Below are positions 1-6,700 of a stretch of 35,072 bases of DNA, one piece after another. The translations under genes and the position numbers were made by a program. Numbering within the stretch: position 1 is the first letter of the stretch; the number at the start of each line of letters is the position of its first letter. The stretch comes from Anaerolineae bacterium (GTDB lineage: Bacteria; Chloroflexota; Anaerolineae; Aggregatilineales; Phototrophicaceae), in NCBI GenBank assembly GCA_020849765.1, contig JADLAY010000063.1, positions 1-35,072 on the forward strand, given 5' to 3'. The notes under the pieces are model-generated. The model was given only the letters and a program-made list of their open reading frames with translations, did no database searches and was not told the DNA's origin.

Positions 1-137
1 CACCCGTCTGTCCTCGTTCTACGATCTCGCGCCGCTCATGCAGCGTCAATGCGGCTGGCATCTCCCAACCTGCTTTCTACAACCCTATGTCGCCTCTCTC
101 TAGTATATCCCTATGTCGCATGACAAATTGCGCGTCC

Positions 138-180
138 CTACGAATGATCTTGTAGGGGCCTGGCGTCGCCAAACCCCTAT
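138..180. repeat. REP-like inverted pair with GTAG feet
   Basis: A CTAC at 138-141 and a GTAG at 152-155 face away from each other across 10 bases. The right unit is a hairpin: GGGG at 155-158 can pair with the CCCC run at 174-177, and TGGC at 161-164 with GCCA at 168-171. The left unit is degenerate, with only GCGTCC before the CTAC. This matches the arrangement at 11942-11997. The rest of 1-256 has no gene that I can support; the 11-base word CCCTATGTCGC occurs twice (around 85 and 110). Confidence 0.55.
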
Positions 181-256
181 CTTCGTTACAAAATTACGTT
201 GACTCGTAAGGGCGGCATCCATGCGACCCGCCCCCGATCGATCACATGCGCATCGA

Positions 257-1555
257 TCAGCGATGCACCGCCGAGAACGACGTCGTGCCGCTGCATGCCA
301 CGCCGCCGTCGATGACGTTGCCGGTCATGGTGCCATTCATCGACGTCGGCGAAATCACGTGCCAGTACAGATACGTGTTCAGCCCGGCCTGATCGAAGTC
401 CCAGTTGCCGACAAATTCATTACCGCCGTTGTAGCGGTAGACATCGCCGTCGAACGTGAATGACGTGCTGCCGTTGGCGACGAGGGACGCCGTCCACACG
501 TAATCGCTTTCGTCCCAGTTTTCCCAGATCTCGTGCGTTGCCAGGGTGATGTTCTCGTAGCCTTCGCACGACGCATTGCTCATGCGCGCGAACGTGACCG
601 TCCACGTGCCGCCGAGCGGCAGCGTCCCGGCAGCGGCGGGGGCTGCATCGGTGCTGCCGCCGCCCGCATCGGCCTGACCGGATTGCGTCTCCGGCGCGGC
701 GGGGGGCGCGGCGATGATCGGGATGATCGGCGAGCCGCCGACCGTGGCGACGGCGTTGCAACCGCCGCTCGTCTCGACCTCTTCGCTCAGCACCCAGATT
801 TCGCTGGCGGCGGACTGCGGGGCGGCCTCGGCTTTGTCCAGCTTGAACCAGACGCTGTCGTCATCCGCCGTCGCCTGGCCGATCACCTCGAAGTCCGTGC
901 CCGCGGGCAGGAAGGCGACCGACGACCGGTTGAAACCAGGGCCGACGCGCAGGTGGGCGCTGTTGGCGTCACCGGTGGAGACGAAGCACGTCTCGACCGC
1001 GTCACCGGAGGTGTCGGCTGCGCTGCTGGCTGCGGCGCCTTCTGTGCTCAATGACCCGACGATTTGCCCGATGCTGCCTTCCTCTGTGTCCAGTCTGTCA
1101 AGCGGTGTGGTGATGTCGATGGCAAAGAAGGTCGTCGGTTCGTCCAGGGCGACGACGGCGAAGACACCTTCCTGGGTGCTGCCCTGCAGGTAGTACCAGA
1201 CCGCCGCTTCCATCCCGGCGAAGCGCTGATTCTGGATGCTGGTGGTATCGTCCATCGGCACGCCGTAGAGCGATTGGTAGGCCGAAGCCAGAGCGATGCG
1301 CGGGCTGCCGCGCATGCCACGCTGAGTCAGTTCGTCTATCGCCTCCGGGCCATAAAGGGTGATCGAGGCGTTGCTAGAGACGATGAGGATGCCCTGCCCC
1401 ATACGTCCGACGCGCGTCCAACCTTCGGGCAGCGTTACGCTGTAGCCGCCGCCAATGTCAAGCGGTTCGGCGTCCGTCTGGGCGAGTACCGGGGCAGCCA
1501 TCATAAGCAGGAGGGCCAGCGCCAGCACGAGATACCAGGGATTACGGTTGTGCAT
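257..1555 (-). CDS. Secreted SH3-like domain protein
   Basis: Exported protein of 432 residues. It begins with a signal peptide: a basic N-terminus, a Leu-rich core, and a likely cleavage after AAPVLAQ near residue 26. An N-terminal region of about 140 residues follows. A bacterial SH3-like segment at roughly residues 190-265 carries the LRVGPG element and ends in EIWVLSEEV. A low-complexity Ala/Gly/Pro linker leads to a C-terminal Trp-rich beta domain from GTWTV to the end. SH3-like domains commonly bind peptide or cell-wall ligands; here the ligand is unknown. I chose the ATG at 1555; an in-frame GTG four codons upstream (1567) is possible. It follows the large 1728-4907 gene on the same strand, with 172 bases between them that hold inverted repeats, so it is probably transcribed separately. 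Gene confidence is high; function is not known. Confidence 0.85.
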   Translation of the reverse strand: MHNRNPWYLVLALALLLMMAAPVLAQTDAEPLDIGGGYSVTLPEGWTRVGRMGQGILIVSSNASITLYGPEAIDELTQRGMRGSPRIALASAYQSLYGVPMDDTTSIQNQRFAGMEAAVWYYLQGSTQEGVFAVVALDEPTTFFAIDITTPLDRLDTEEGSIGQIVGSLSTEGAAASSAADTSGDAVETCFVSTGDANSAHLRVGPGFNRSSVAFLPAGTDFEVIGQATADDDSVWFKLDKAEAAPQSAASEIWVLSEEVETSGGCNAVATVGGSPIIPIIAAPPAAPETQSGQADAGGGSTDAAPAAAGTLPLGGTWTVTFARMSNASCEGYENITLATHEIWENWDESDYVWTASLVANGSTSFTFDGDVYRYNGGNEFVGNWDFDQAGLNTYLYWHVISPTSMNGTMTGNVIDGGVACSGTTSFSAVHR

Positions 1556-1572
1556 GAGATCTCTCACTCTTC

Positions 1573-1617
1573 AACTAAGCGAATAACGATGCGCCGGTCC
1601 CGGCGCACCTCTTAGTT
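1573..1617 (-). promoter_or_regulatory. Nested hairpin in the leader of the SH3-like gene
   Basis: Two nested perfect stems lie 18 bases upstream of the start codon. The outer arms are AACTAAG (1573-1579) and CTTAGTT (1611-1617). The inner arms are TGCGCCGG (1590-1597) and CCGGCGCA (1600-1607). In RNA the inner stem has a very tight loop, so as DNA it could equally be a protein-binding palindrome. No U-run follows, so it is not a standard terminator. Confidence 0.5.
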
Positions 1618-1646
1618 CGATCTTATGAGGAGTGAGTGTGAAACTG

Positions 1647-1678
1647 CACAAAAGTGAGGCGTGCGAGACGCTTTTGTG
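1647..1678 (-). terminator. Possible terminator after the 1059-residue gene
   Basis: Inverted repeat with arms CACAAAAG and CTTTTGTG and an inner GCGT/ACGC pairing. On the minus strand the stem is preceded by A and followed by TTTTGTG. The U-run is short, so termination is uncertain. A second palindrome, TGACA-TT-TGTCA (1677-1688), touches its edge. Confidence 0.35.
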
Positions 1679-1727
1679 ACATTTGTCATGCGAGCGAACT
1701 GTGGCGCGAACGTCAAATCGGCCGTGC

Positions 1728-4700
1728 TCAGCGCATGCGCGCGCTGAAGTAGCCGCTGACGAAGCGATAGAGTTCGAGCGTCGATTCGGGCTTGCGCTGG
1801 TTCGTCTCCAGCTTACGGCCACCGCGATCGTCATCCCGCAGCACGCGCGAACTGCCCGTGTTGGCGATGTAGAAGATCAGGATCGACAGCCGTTGGAAGT
1901 CCTGCGCCAGATCCTGCACGATCTTGCGCCGCCGGTCGAGCGGGATCTCGTTCCACAGACTCTCCAGCTCGGCGTGGATCGTCTTGGTGCTGTAGCTGCG
2001 TTCGCCCTGCGCCGGGTAGATCTTGAGCAGCGTGCGCAGCAGCCCCGACGCCATCCGCGTGTAACGGACGAGATCCGGGGCGGAGCGCGTTCCCAGCGGA
2101 TGCGCACTCAGCGTTTGTTCGACGTAATACTTGACGCGCTTGCCCTGCGAGAAATAGCCGCCGAGCACGAACAGCAGATCGAGCGCCGTCGCCGCGTCTT
2201 CGCTGCCGACGACCAGGGCATCGCGCTGCTCGTCCGCATCTTTGGGCGACTGCACGTCCTTACGCTGCGCCAGCGAGACGATCGTGCGGCCCATCTCGAT
2301 GATGTGTTGCGAGAGCGCATGCCGGTCGTCGTCCGTCAGGCCGCCGTTCAGCGCGTCGAGGTCGCCGAGCAGCACCTTGAGGCCGGGCGCGCGTGCCGGA
2401 TCGACGTAGGCGACCGCCGTCTCGCGCAGGAGTTCGGTCGTCTGGTGCAGGTGGATGGCGTAGTCTTCGAGCGAGAGGCCCTGGAACACGCGCTTGATCA
2501 GGAGCGTCGCTTCCAGCGTATCCTTGACTTTGCCGCCCAGACGCTGGCCCAGGCGCGCAGCAGCGGCGCGGTCGGTCTTGCCCGGCAGCTTGCGCACGTA
2601 GAGCCGCAGCAGGTCGATGGCGCCCGCGCGCAGTTCGGCATCGTCGCGCAGCATGTGGCACAGCCGCAGCATCGACGTGATGCCCGTCTCGCCCTCATGG
2701 ATGGCGATGTCCGGCACCAGTTCGGCCACGCGCAGCGCAAGCGTCGTCTCACCCTGCGCCGCGTGATACTTGATCAGCGACAGCAGCATCGTCATCGAGG
2801 CCTGGGCCGCCGTGACCGGGTTGCCGACTACGAGCGTGCTCAAGTCCATGACGGTCACGTCGAGCGTGGTCGCCCAGTCGTACTTCTGCAGAGCGCCATA
2901 ATGCGCCAGCATCAACGGCAGCGGCTTGATCCCGGTCGGCGGCAGGCTGTGCAGCGCGGTCTGAATCTCTTTCGGCTCCAGCGGCGCTTCGAAGAAGACC
3001 CGGCGCACGAACTCGGCAAAGTCCATCTGGTCGAGTTCGCCGAACAGGATCTTGCCCAGGTTGAGCAGCAGCGGCGGGAAGTCCGAGAAGGCGCGCCGCG
3101 CCAGCAGGATGTGCGCCAGCGAGCGCGCGCCGCCTTCGCCGAGCGGCGGCACGTCCCGTTCGTTAGCGAGATTGCGCACGATCCAGCGCAGCGTCTGGTC
3201 GTATTGATCCATCCACGGCTTATCCGCCGCCTGCGCCAGCAGCGCCAGCGTCTCCGCGTCGACCAACGCCGGATGTCCCTGGAGCAGCGCCAGCTCGGAC
3301 ATGCGCACGGCGAACAGGTCGCGCGTCTTCTCATCCTCGAAGACTTCGGTCGCGTGGATGAGGATGCCGTTGGCCGGTTCCGAGCTGCCGTTGAACATGC
3401 GCGTTTGCAGACGCACGACGCTCGATGGCAGTTGCGCCAGCAGCGCCCGATCCTGCATGATCTGGACGAGGCGGTCGTTGCTCAAGCTGTGGATGCCCTG
3501 GCTGAGGATGGTCAGCGCCAGGTCGGCATCTCTCTCCGCCAGCGTCGCCGTCTGATCCAGCACCTGCGGCATGATCGTGGTGAGGTGGGCCGCGCCCGGC
3601 GTCGCCGCCATCCGCTTCATAAAGGCGTTCAGCGCGGCGCTGTCGCCGTCTTCGGCCAGGGCCTCGACCGCCTTCATGGCGGCCTGCTGGGCCAGTTCCG
3701 TCCAGAACATGCCGTTGAAGGTCTGGCCGCGCCCCATCCATGAGACGACCGTGCTGAAGATCTCCTCAGCCAGCGTGCCGTTGGATGCAAGCGTCTCGCT
3801 CAACTGGTTGAGCAGCGCCATCTCCATGTCCGGCTTGCCGCGCACCATGTCCGCGACCTGCACGGCATACGATTCCTCGCCCATCGGCAGCGCCATCTTG
3901 AGGATGTGGCGCGCATACGAGATTTGCAGATCTTCCGTCAGTGTTGGGTCGTTGGTCAGCGTGCGCGCGACGTCGTCCAGCTCGGCGGGCTGGTTATCGC
4001 GCACGGCGTGATCGAGCTTGAGCCGGTACGAGGCGTAGCGCAGCGAATCGGCCAGCTCGTCGCCCAGCTTGATGCGCCAGGCGGCCACCGGCGTCAGCGC
4101 CGCCGTCTGTTCCAGCACCATCGCCGTATCCAGCCGCAGCTGGCTGGTGATGAAGCGCGCGTAATCGTTGGTCGGCTTGGTGCCGGTCGTGTGATCGTCC
4201 TGCCAGCGGTAGACGAGCGCGTTTTCCGGCGGTTCGTCGTCGCTGTAGAAGTTGATCACCGCGTCCAGATGGCGACGGCGCGTGGCATAGGTGGTGAAGG
4301 TGACGCCAGGGCGTGCGGGCGGCGGCAGCAGCGCCTGCAAGCCCTCGATGAAGCGCGCGCGCTCCGCCAGATCCGCGGGCGCGCCCTGGATCATGACCGG
4401 CGTCCCGCTGATGACCCCGGCCAGCAGCGCCTCAATCGTCTGAATGCGGTCGCGCGTAGCCGACATCAGCGCCAGCATGGCCGCGGTCTGCTGCCCGGAA
4501 TCCGGCGGCTGCGGTTCTTCGAGTTCGATCGGCATCATGCGCTCTTGCGGCTTCTCGAAGGCGGGCGCTTGCCCATGCAGCAGCGTCATCAACGATTGCA
4601 GGTTGCCGCTGTAGGCGCGGACGACGTCGGCGGGCATCAGGATGAAATGGCCGACGACCTGGCCCGCCGCGCCGATCTGCGTCTGGACGAACAGGTAGGG

Positions 4701-4907
4701 CACGGTGCGCGCGCGCAGGATCGCCCACGTGCCGCGCGGATGCCGGGGCAGCGGTGGCACGAGCGCCGTCTGCGTGCACTCGGCGACGTGCTCCTGCTTG
4801 ATGCCTGGCGATGCGCCGAGGACACGCGCCTCACGGACCGCTTTGCCGTCCTGCACAAGCTGGCCGAAATAGAAATGTTCGAGCCGGAACGATGCTGGCG
4901 TTGTCAC
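1728..4907 (-). CDS. Large helical protein, possible GAP1-N-like N-terminus
   Basis: Protein of 1059 residues with no signal peptide and no obvious membrane segment. The first ~150 residues (from FRLEHFYFGQL, with RVLGASPGI, then VGHFILMP) resemble, from memory, the GTPase-associated protein 1 N-terminal domains (GAP1-N) of predicted nucleotide-dependent conflict systems; this is tentative. A second alpha/beta part follows at about 180-270 (GVTFTTYATRRR, AVINFYSDDEP). The remaining ~750 residues are amphipathic helices like an armadillo or TPR-type solenoid, without clear catalytic motifs. The start is GTG with GAGG about 10 bases upstream, and a good promoter lies at 4959-4987. No GTPase gene is next to it, which weakens the GAP1 reading. 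It could instead be a scaffold protein specific to this lineage. The ORF is certain; the role is not. Confidence 0.85.
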   Translation of the reverse strand: MTTPASFRLEHFYFGQLVQDGKAVREARVLGASPGIKQEHVAECTQTALVPPLPRHPRGTWAILRARTVPYLFVQTQIGAAGQVVGHFILMPADVVRAYSGNLQSLMTLLHGQAPAFEKPQERMMPIELEEPQPPDSGQQTAAMLALMSATRDRIQTIEALLAGVISGTPVMIQGAPADLAERARFIEGLQALLPPPARPGVTFTTYATRRRHLDAVINFYSDDEPPENALVYRWQDDHTTGTKPTNDYARFITSQLRLDTAMVLEQTAALTPVAAWRIKLGDELADSLRYASYRLKLDHAVRDNQPAELDDVARTLTNDPTLTEDLQISYARHILKMALPMGEESYAVQVADMVRGKPDMEMALLNQLSETLASNGTLAEEIFSTVVSWMGRGQTFNGMFWTELAQQAAMKAVEALAEDGDSAALNAFMKRMAATPGAAHLTTIMPQVLDQTATLAERDADLALTILSQGIHSLSNDRLVQIMQDRALLAQLPSSVVRLQTRMFNGSSEPANGILIHATEVFEDEKTRDLFAVRMSELALLQGHPALVDAETLALLAQAADKPWMDQYDQTLRWIVRNLANERDVPPLGEGGARSLAHILLARRAFSDFPPLLLNLGKILFGELDQMDFAEFVRRVFFEAPLEPKEIQTALHSLPPTGIKPLPLMLAHYGALQKYDWATTLDVTVMDLSTLVVGNPVTAAQASMTMLLSLIKYHAAQGETTLALRVAELVPDIAIHEGETGITSMLRLCHMLRDDAELRAGAIDLLRLYVRKLPGKTDRAAAARLGQRLGGKVKDTLEATLLIKRVFQGLSLEDYAIHLHQTTELLRETAVAYVDPARAPGLKVLLGDLDALNGGLTDDDRHALSQHIIEMGRTIVSLAQRKDVQSPKDADEQRDALVVGSEDAATALDLLFVLGGYFSQGKRVKYYVEQTLSAHPLGTRSAPDLVRYTRMASGLLRTLLKIYPAQGERSYSTKTIHAELESLWNEIPLDRRRKIVQDLAQDFQRLSILIFYIANTGSSRVLRDDDRGGRKLETNQRKPESTLELYRFVSGYFSARMR

Positions 4908-4958
4908 GGTGCACGACCTCGTGCGACATCAGGTAGAAAGAGGCATGGTATCTCTTTT

Positions 4959-4987
4959 GTTATACGATGACAACTGCGCCCGCGCAA
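4959..4987 (-). promoter_or_regulatory. Promoter of the 1059-residue gene
   Basis: On the minus strand: TTGCGC (4982-4987), a 17-base spacer, and TATAAC (4959-4964). An overlapping alternative, TTGTCA-17-TACCAT, lies slightly downstream. The start codon is about 45 bases from the -10 box. Confidence 0.55.
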
Positions 4988-5015
4988 CAGGGTGTTGGTC
5001 AGGGGATATGGGCGG

Positions 5016-5064
5016 TTGGATCTTGGCGATTGGCAGTTGGCTGTCGGCGGTCAGCGTTCGGCAG
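5016..5064. repeat. Degenerate heptamer array, TTGGCNN class
   Basis: Seven consecutive 7-base units with the form T(T/C)(G/A)GCNN, for example TTGGCGA then TTGGCAG. The units keep strict period 7 while positions 6-7 vary. It is the same word class, on the opposite strand, as the GCCAAAA arrays at 11367, 12065 and 31222. The gene-free stretch 4988-5271 holds nothing else but this array, two hairpins and a second array. Confidence 0.75.
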
Positions 5065-5081
5065 GCAGTTCACGGTGATTC

Positions 5082-5098
5082 GTAGGGACGATCCCTGC
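5082..5098 (+). repeat. Short REP-like hairpin with GTAG
   Basis: GTAG (5082-5085) is followed by a small hairpin, AGGGA (5084-5088) pairing with TCCCT (5092-5096). It is a weak member of the GTAG hairpin family. Confidence 0.4.
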
Positions 5099-5129
5099 AT
5101 CACGCCATCCTGATGATGAAACCGGATTC

Positions 5130-5153
5130 GGACGAGGCACGCCTCGTCCCTAC
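5130..5153 (-). repeat. REP-like hairpin with GTAG foot
   Basis: Perfect 9-base arms GGACGAGGC and GCCTCGTCC around AC (5130-5149), then CTAC (5150-5153). Read on the minus strand this is GTAG followed by the hairpin, the layout of REP elements. The stem is the same as at 11734-11753 and nearly the same as at 31164-31183. Confidence 0.75.
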
Positions 5154-5192
5154 AGCATGTGTGCCATGCGACAATCGCGTTCCGATTGAACC

Positions 5193-5269
5193 CAGCACTC
5201 AGCACCATGAACCCTCATCCCTCGTTCCTCATCACCTATCTGAGTACCGAGCACCAAGTACCAAGTACT
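5193..5269. repeat. Degenerate heptamer array abutting the DUF4404 stop codon
   Basis: Eleven 7-base units in register, beginning CAGCACT CAGCACC and ending AAGTACC AAGTACT. Middle units are more diverged (for example CTCATCC, CTCGTTC). The array stops two bases before the stop codon of the minus-strand gene at 5272, so it would form the start of that gene's 3' untranslated region. Confidence 0.75.
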
Positions 5270-5271
5270 TC

Positions 5272-5514
5272 CTACAACCCTCCGAGGCTGAGCGTATTGA
5301 TGGCCGAGCGGATGGCCTTGGTCAGATCGGGGTGGTCGTCGCCGAACAGGATGATCGAGCGCTCCAGTTCTTCGAGCAGCGTCGGCATATCATCGGGATC
5401 GTCAGCGCCGCGCTCAAGGGTTGCCTTCAACTGCGCGAAACTCTCACTGTGTTTCGGGTCATCCCCGGTGTTGTCAAGCTGTGTCTTGAGTTGTTCGAGG
5501 GCATCTTTAGACAT
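5272..5514 (-). CDS. DUF4404 family protein
   Basis: Small acidic, helical, cytoplasmic protein of 80 residues beginning MSKDALEQLK. The C-terminal block, with the phrase FGDDHPDLTKAI and then a short hydrophobic LSLGGL end, matches the conserved tail of DUF4404 proteins (an acidic or aromatic stretch, HP.L, I..I...L...G). The family has no known function. I chose ATG at 5514 rather than the in-frame ATG at 5547, because family members begin close to the DALEQL helix and because the upstream 11 codons lie over the second arm of an inverted repeat (5531-5550). It has its own promoter (5569-5597), which diverges from that of the small membrane protein. Confidence 0.75.
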   Translation of the reverse strand: MSKDALEQLKTQLDNTGDDPKHSESFAQLKATLERGADDPDDMPTLLEELERSIILFGDDHPDLTKAIRSAINTLSLGGL

Positions 5515-5530
5515 AATCGCCTGTTTCTCT

Positions 5531-5550
5531 CGGATGCACGTCGGCATCCG
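5531..5550. promoter_or_regulatory. Inverted repeat in the DUF4404 leader
   Basis: Perfect 7-base arms CGGATGC (5531-5537) and GCATCCG (5544-5550) with six bases between them. It lies between the -10 box at 5569 and the start codon at 5514, where it could be an operator or an RNA hairpin. Confidence 0.4.
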
Positions 5551-5568
5551 TCACGATCGGACGCTGGG

Positions 5569-5597
5569 ATTGTACAACGTCGCCCGACGCGCGACAA
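5569..5597 (-). promoter_or_regulatory. Promoter of the DUF4404 gene
   Basis: Minus strand TTGTCG (5592-5597), a 17-base spacer, and TACAAT (5569-5574). Confidence 0.6.
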
Positions 5598-5662
5598 AGG
5601 CGAGGACAAACGCGGAATCAATCGGCTGACACTCTTGAATGCAGCCCGCCCTCAATCTTCGC

Positions 5663-5692
5663 TTGCATTTGGCGCGTGAAACAAAGTACAAT
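5663..5692 (+). promoter_or_regulatory. Promoter of the small membrane protein gene
   Basis: TTGCAT (5663-5668), an 18-base spacer and TACAAT (5687-5692), about 45 bases before the start codon at 5737. Confidence 0.6.
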
Positions 5693-5736
5693 CACGCCAT
5701 GTTGGGGAAATCAGCGAGCGTAGAAGGACATCAGCT

Positions 5737-5964
5737 ATGTTGGTCAAGCGACTGATCGTATGGGTGGTTTCGATGGCGATTGGCTTTGCCCTGGCCGCCG
5801 CTTTCGTCACCTTGATCCTGCCCTGGATGGGGCCGAACAACGGCAACCCGATCAGCATCCAGAAGTTCGGCAATATCTACTTCGTCGTCATGGCCGTGCC
5901 GATTGGGCTGATCTTCGTCGTCTGGCTCGACAAATTCATGGGCACGCGCATCCTGCCCGATTAG
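5737..5964 (+). CDS. Small two-helix membrane protein
   Basis: 75 residues with two hydrophobic segments, about residues 5-30 (VWVVSMAIGFALAAAFV...) and 46-66 (IYFVVMAVPIGLIFVVWL). The loop between them is short and polar (GPNNGNPISIQKF). No catalytic or binding motif is visible and I do not recognise a named family. It has AAGGA eight bases before the ATG, its own promoter (5663-5692) and a strong terminator (5993-6021), so it is a complete single-gene transcription unit on the plus strand among minus-strand genes. It is probably an inner-membrane protein of unknown role. Confidence 0.8.
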   Translation: MLVKRLIVWVVSMAIGFALAAAFVTLILPWMGPNNGNPISIQKFGNIYFVVMAVPIGLIFVVWLDKFMGTRILPD

Positions 5965-5992
5965 GGCTTGCGCGCACGTCAGGATACGACGA

Positions 5993-6021
5993 GGGGATGC
6001 TCAGGCGAGCGTCCCCTTTTT
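5993..6021 (+). terminator. Rho-independent terminator
   Basis: Stem GGGGATGCT (5993-6001) with AGCGTCCCC (one G-T pair), a six-base loop, then TTTTT. It ends the small membrane protein unit; the convergent thiN gene ends 13 bases further on. Confidence 0.85.
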
Positions 6022-6034
6022 GTTGCGGATCGCC

Positions 6035-6694
6035 TCACGCGTGGCCGATCGTGTGCAGCACCAGCAGCGCGCCCTCGCGCAGATGCACGTTCGCGCTCTC
6101 GCCGAGCATTACGTTGCTCACGCCGCGGGCCGGGCCAAACAGCAGATCTTCACTCTTCAACGGATAGAGCAGCGACTCTGTGCGCACCCCGCGCGCGACA
6201 CCGCTGACCGGCAGCAGCGAGACGGTATCGCCCGGCGCGCCGACGACCGTGAACGTGCCCGGCCACATGAGCAGCGCTTCCTCGTTACCGGAGACGAGCC
6301 GCACGTCTAGCGGGCGCAGTTCCGGCAGTCCCAGCAGATAGACATTGCTCAACGTCTGGTCGAGCCGCCCGCCGATGGCGCCGACCACGCGAATCCAGCG
6401 CGCGCCGCGCTCGACGGCATGGAGCAGCGCCAGTTCCAGATCGGTCTCGTTCTTGGCCGGGGGATGGCGATAGACCTCGACGCCCGCGCCGATCAGCCGC
6501 TCAAGCTGCTGCGGATCGACCGAGTCCATGTCGCCGATGATCGTGTCGAGCGTGACGCCGAGCTGTTCGGCGACGTGCGCGCCGCCGTCCGCCGCGATCA
6601 GGTGCGCTGCGTGCGCGTGTTCCAGCGCCCGCCGCACCATGAGACCATCGTTGATCTCACCATTGGCAAAAATGATGGCTTTCTCTTTTTGCAC
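6035..6694 (-). CDS. thiN: Thiamine pyrophosphokinase
   Basis: Transfers pyrophosphate from ATP to thiamine to make the cofactor thiamine diphosphate; cytoplasmic. 219 residues, a normal length. Family motifs are in order: ADGGAH (35-40), GDMDS (54-58, metal and pyrophosphate site), KNETDLELAL (81-90), then GGRLDQTLSN near 107-116. The C-terminal half is the beta-rich thiamine-binding domain ending in GESANVHLREGALLVLHTIG. The start is GTG at 6694, six bases after the TPR gene stop, and I see no Shine-Dalgarno, so translation may be coupled to the TPR gene. I found no TPP riboswitch upstream, consistent with a salvage enzyme in a mixed operon. The identification is firm. Confidence 0.93.
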   Translation of the reverse strand: MQKEKAIIFANGEINDGLMVRRALEHAHAAHLIAADGGAHVAEQLGVTLDTIIGDMDSVDPQQLERLIGAGVEVYRHPPAKNETDLELALLHAVERGARWIRVVGAIGGRLDQTLSNVYLLGLPELRPLDVRLVSGNEEALLMWPGTFTVVGAPGDTVSLLPVSGVARGVRTESLLYPLKSEDLLFGPARGVSNVMLGESANVHLREGALLVLHTIGHA

Positions 6695-6700
6695 GCGTGA

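Noticed and set aside
1683..3743. 686-codon plus-strand ORF
   Set aside because: It lies wholly antisense to the 1059-residue gene, is very Arg/Gln/His-rich and low-complexity, and has no motif; a GC-rich shadow frame.
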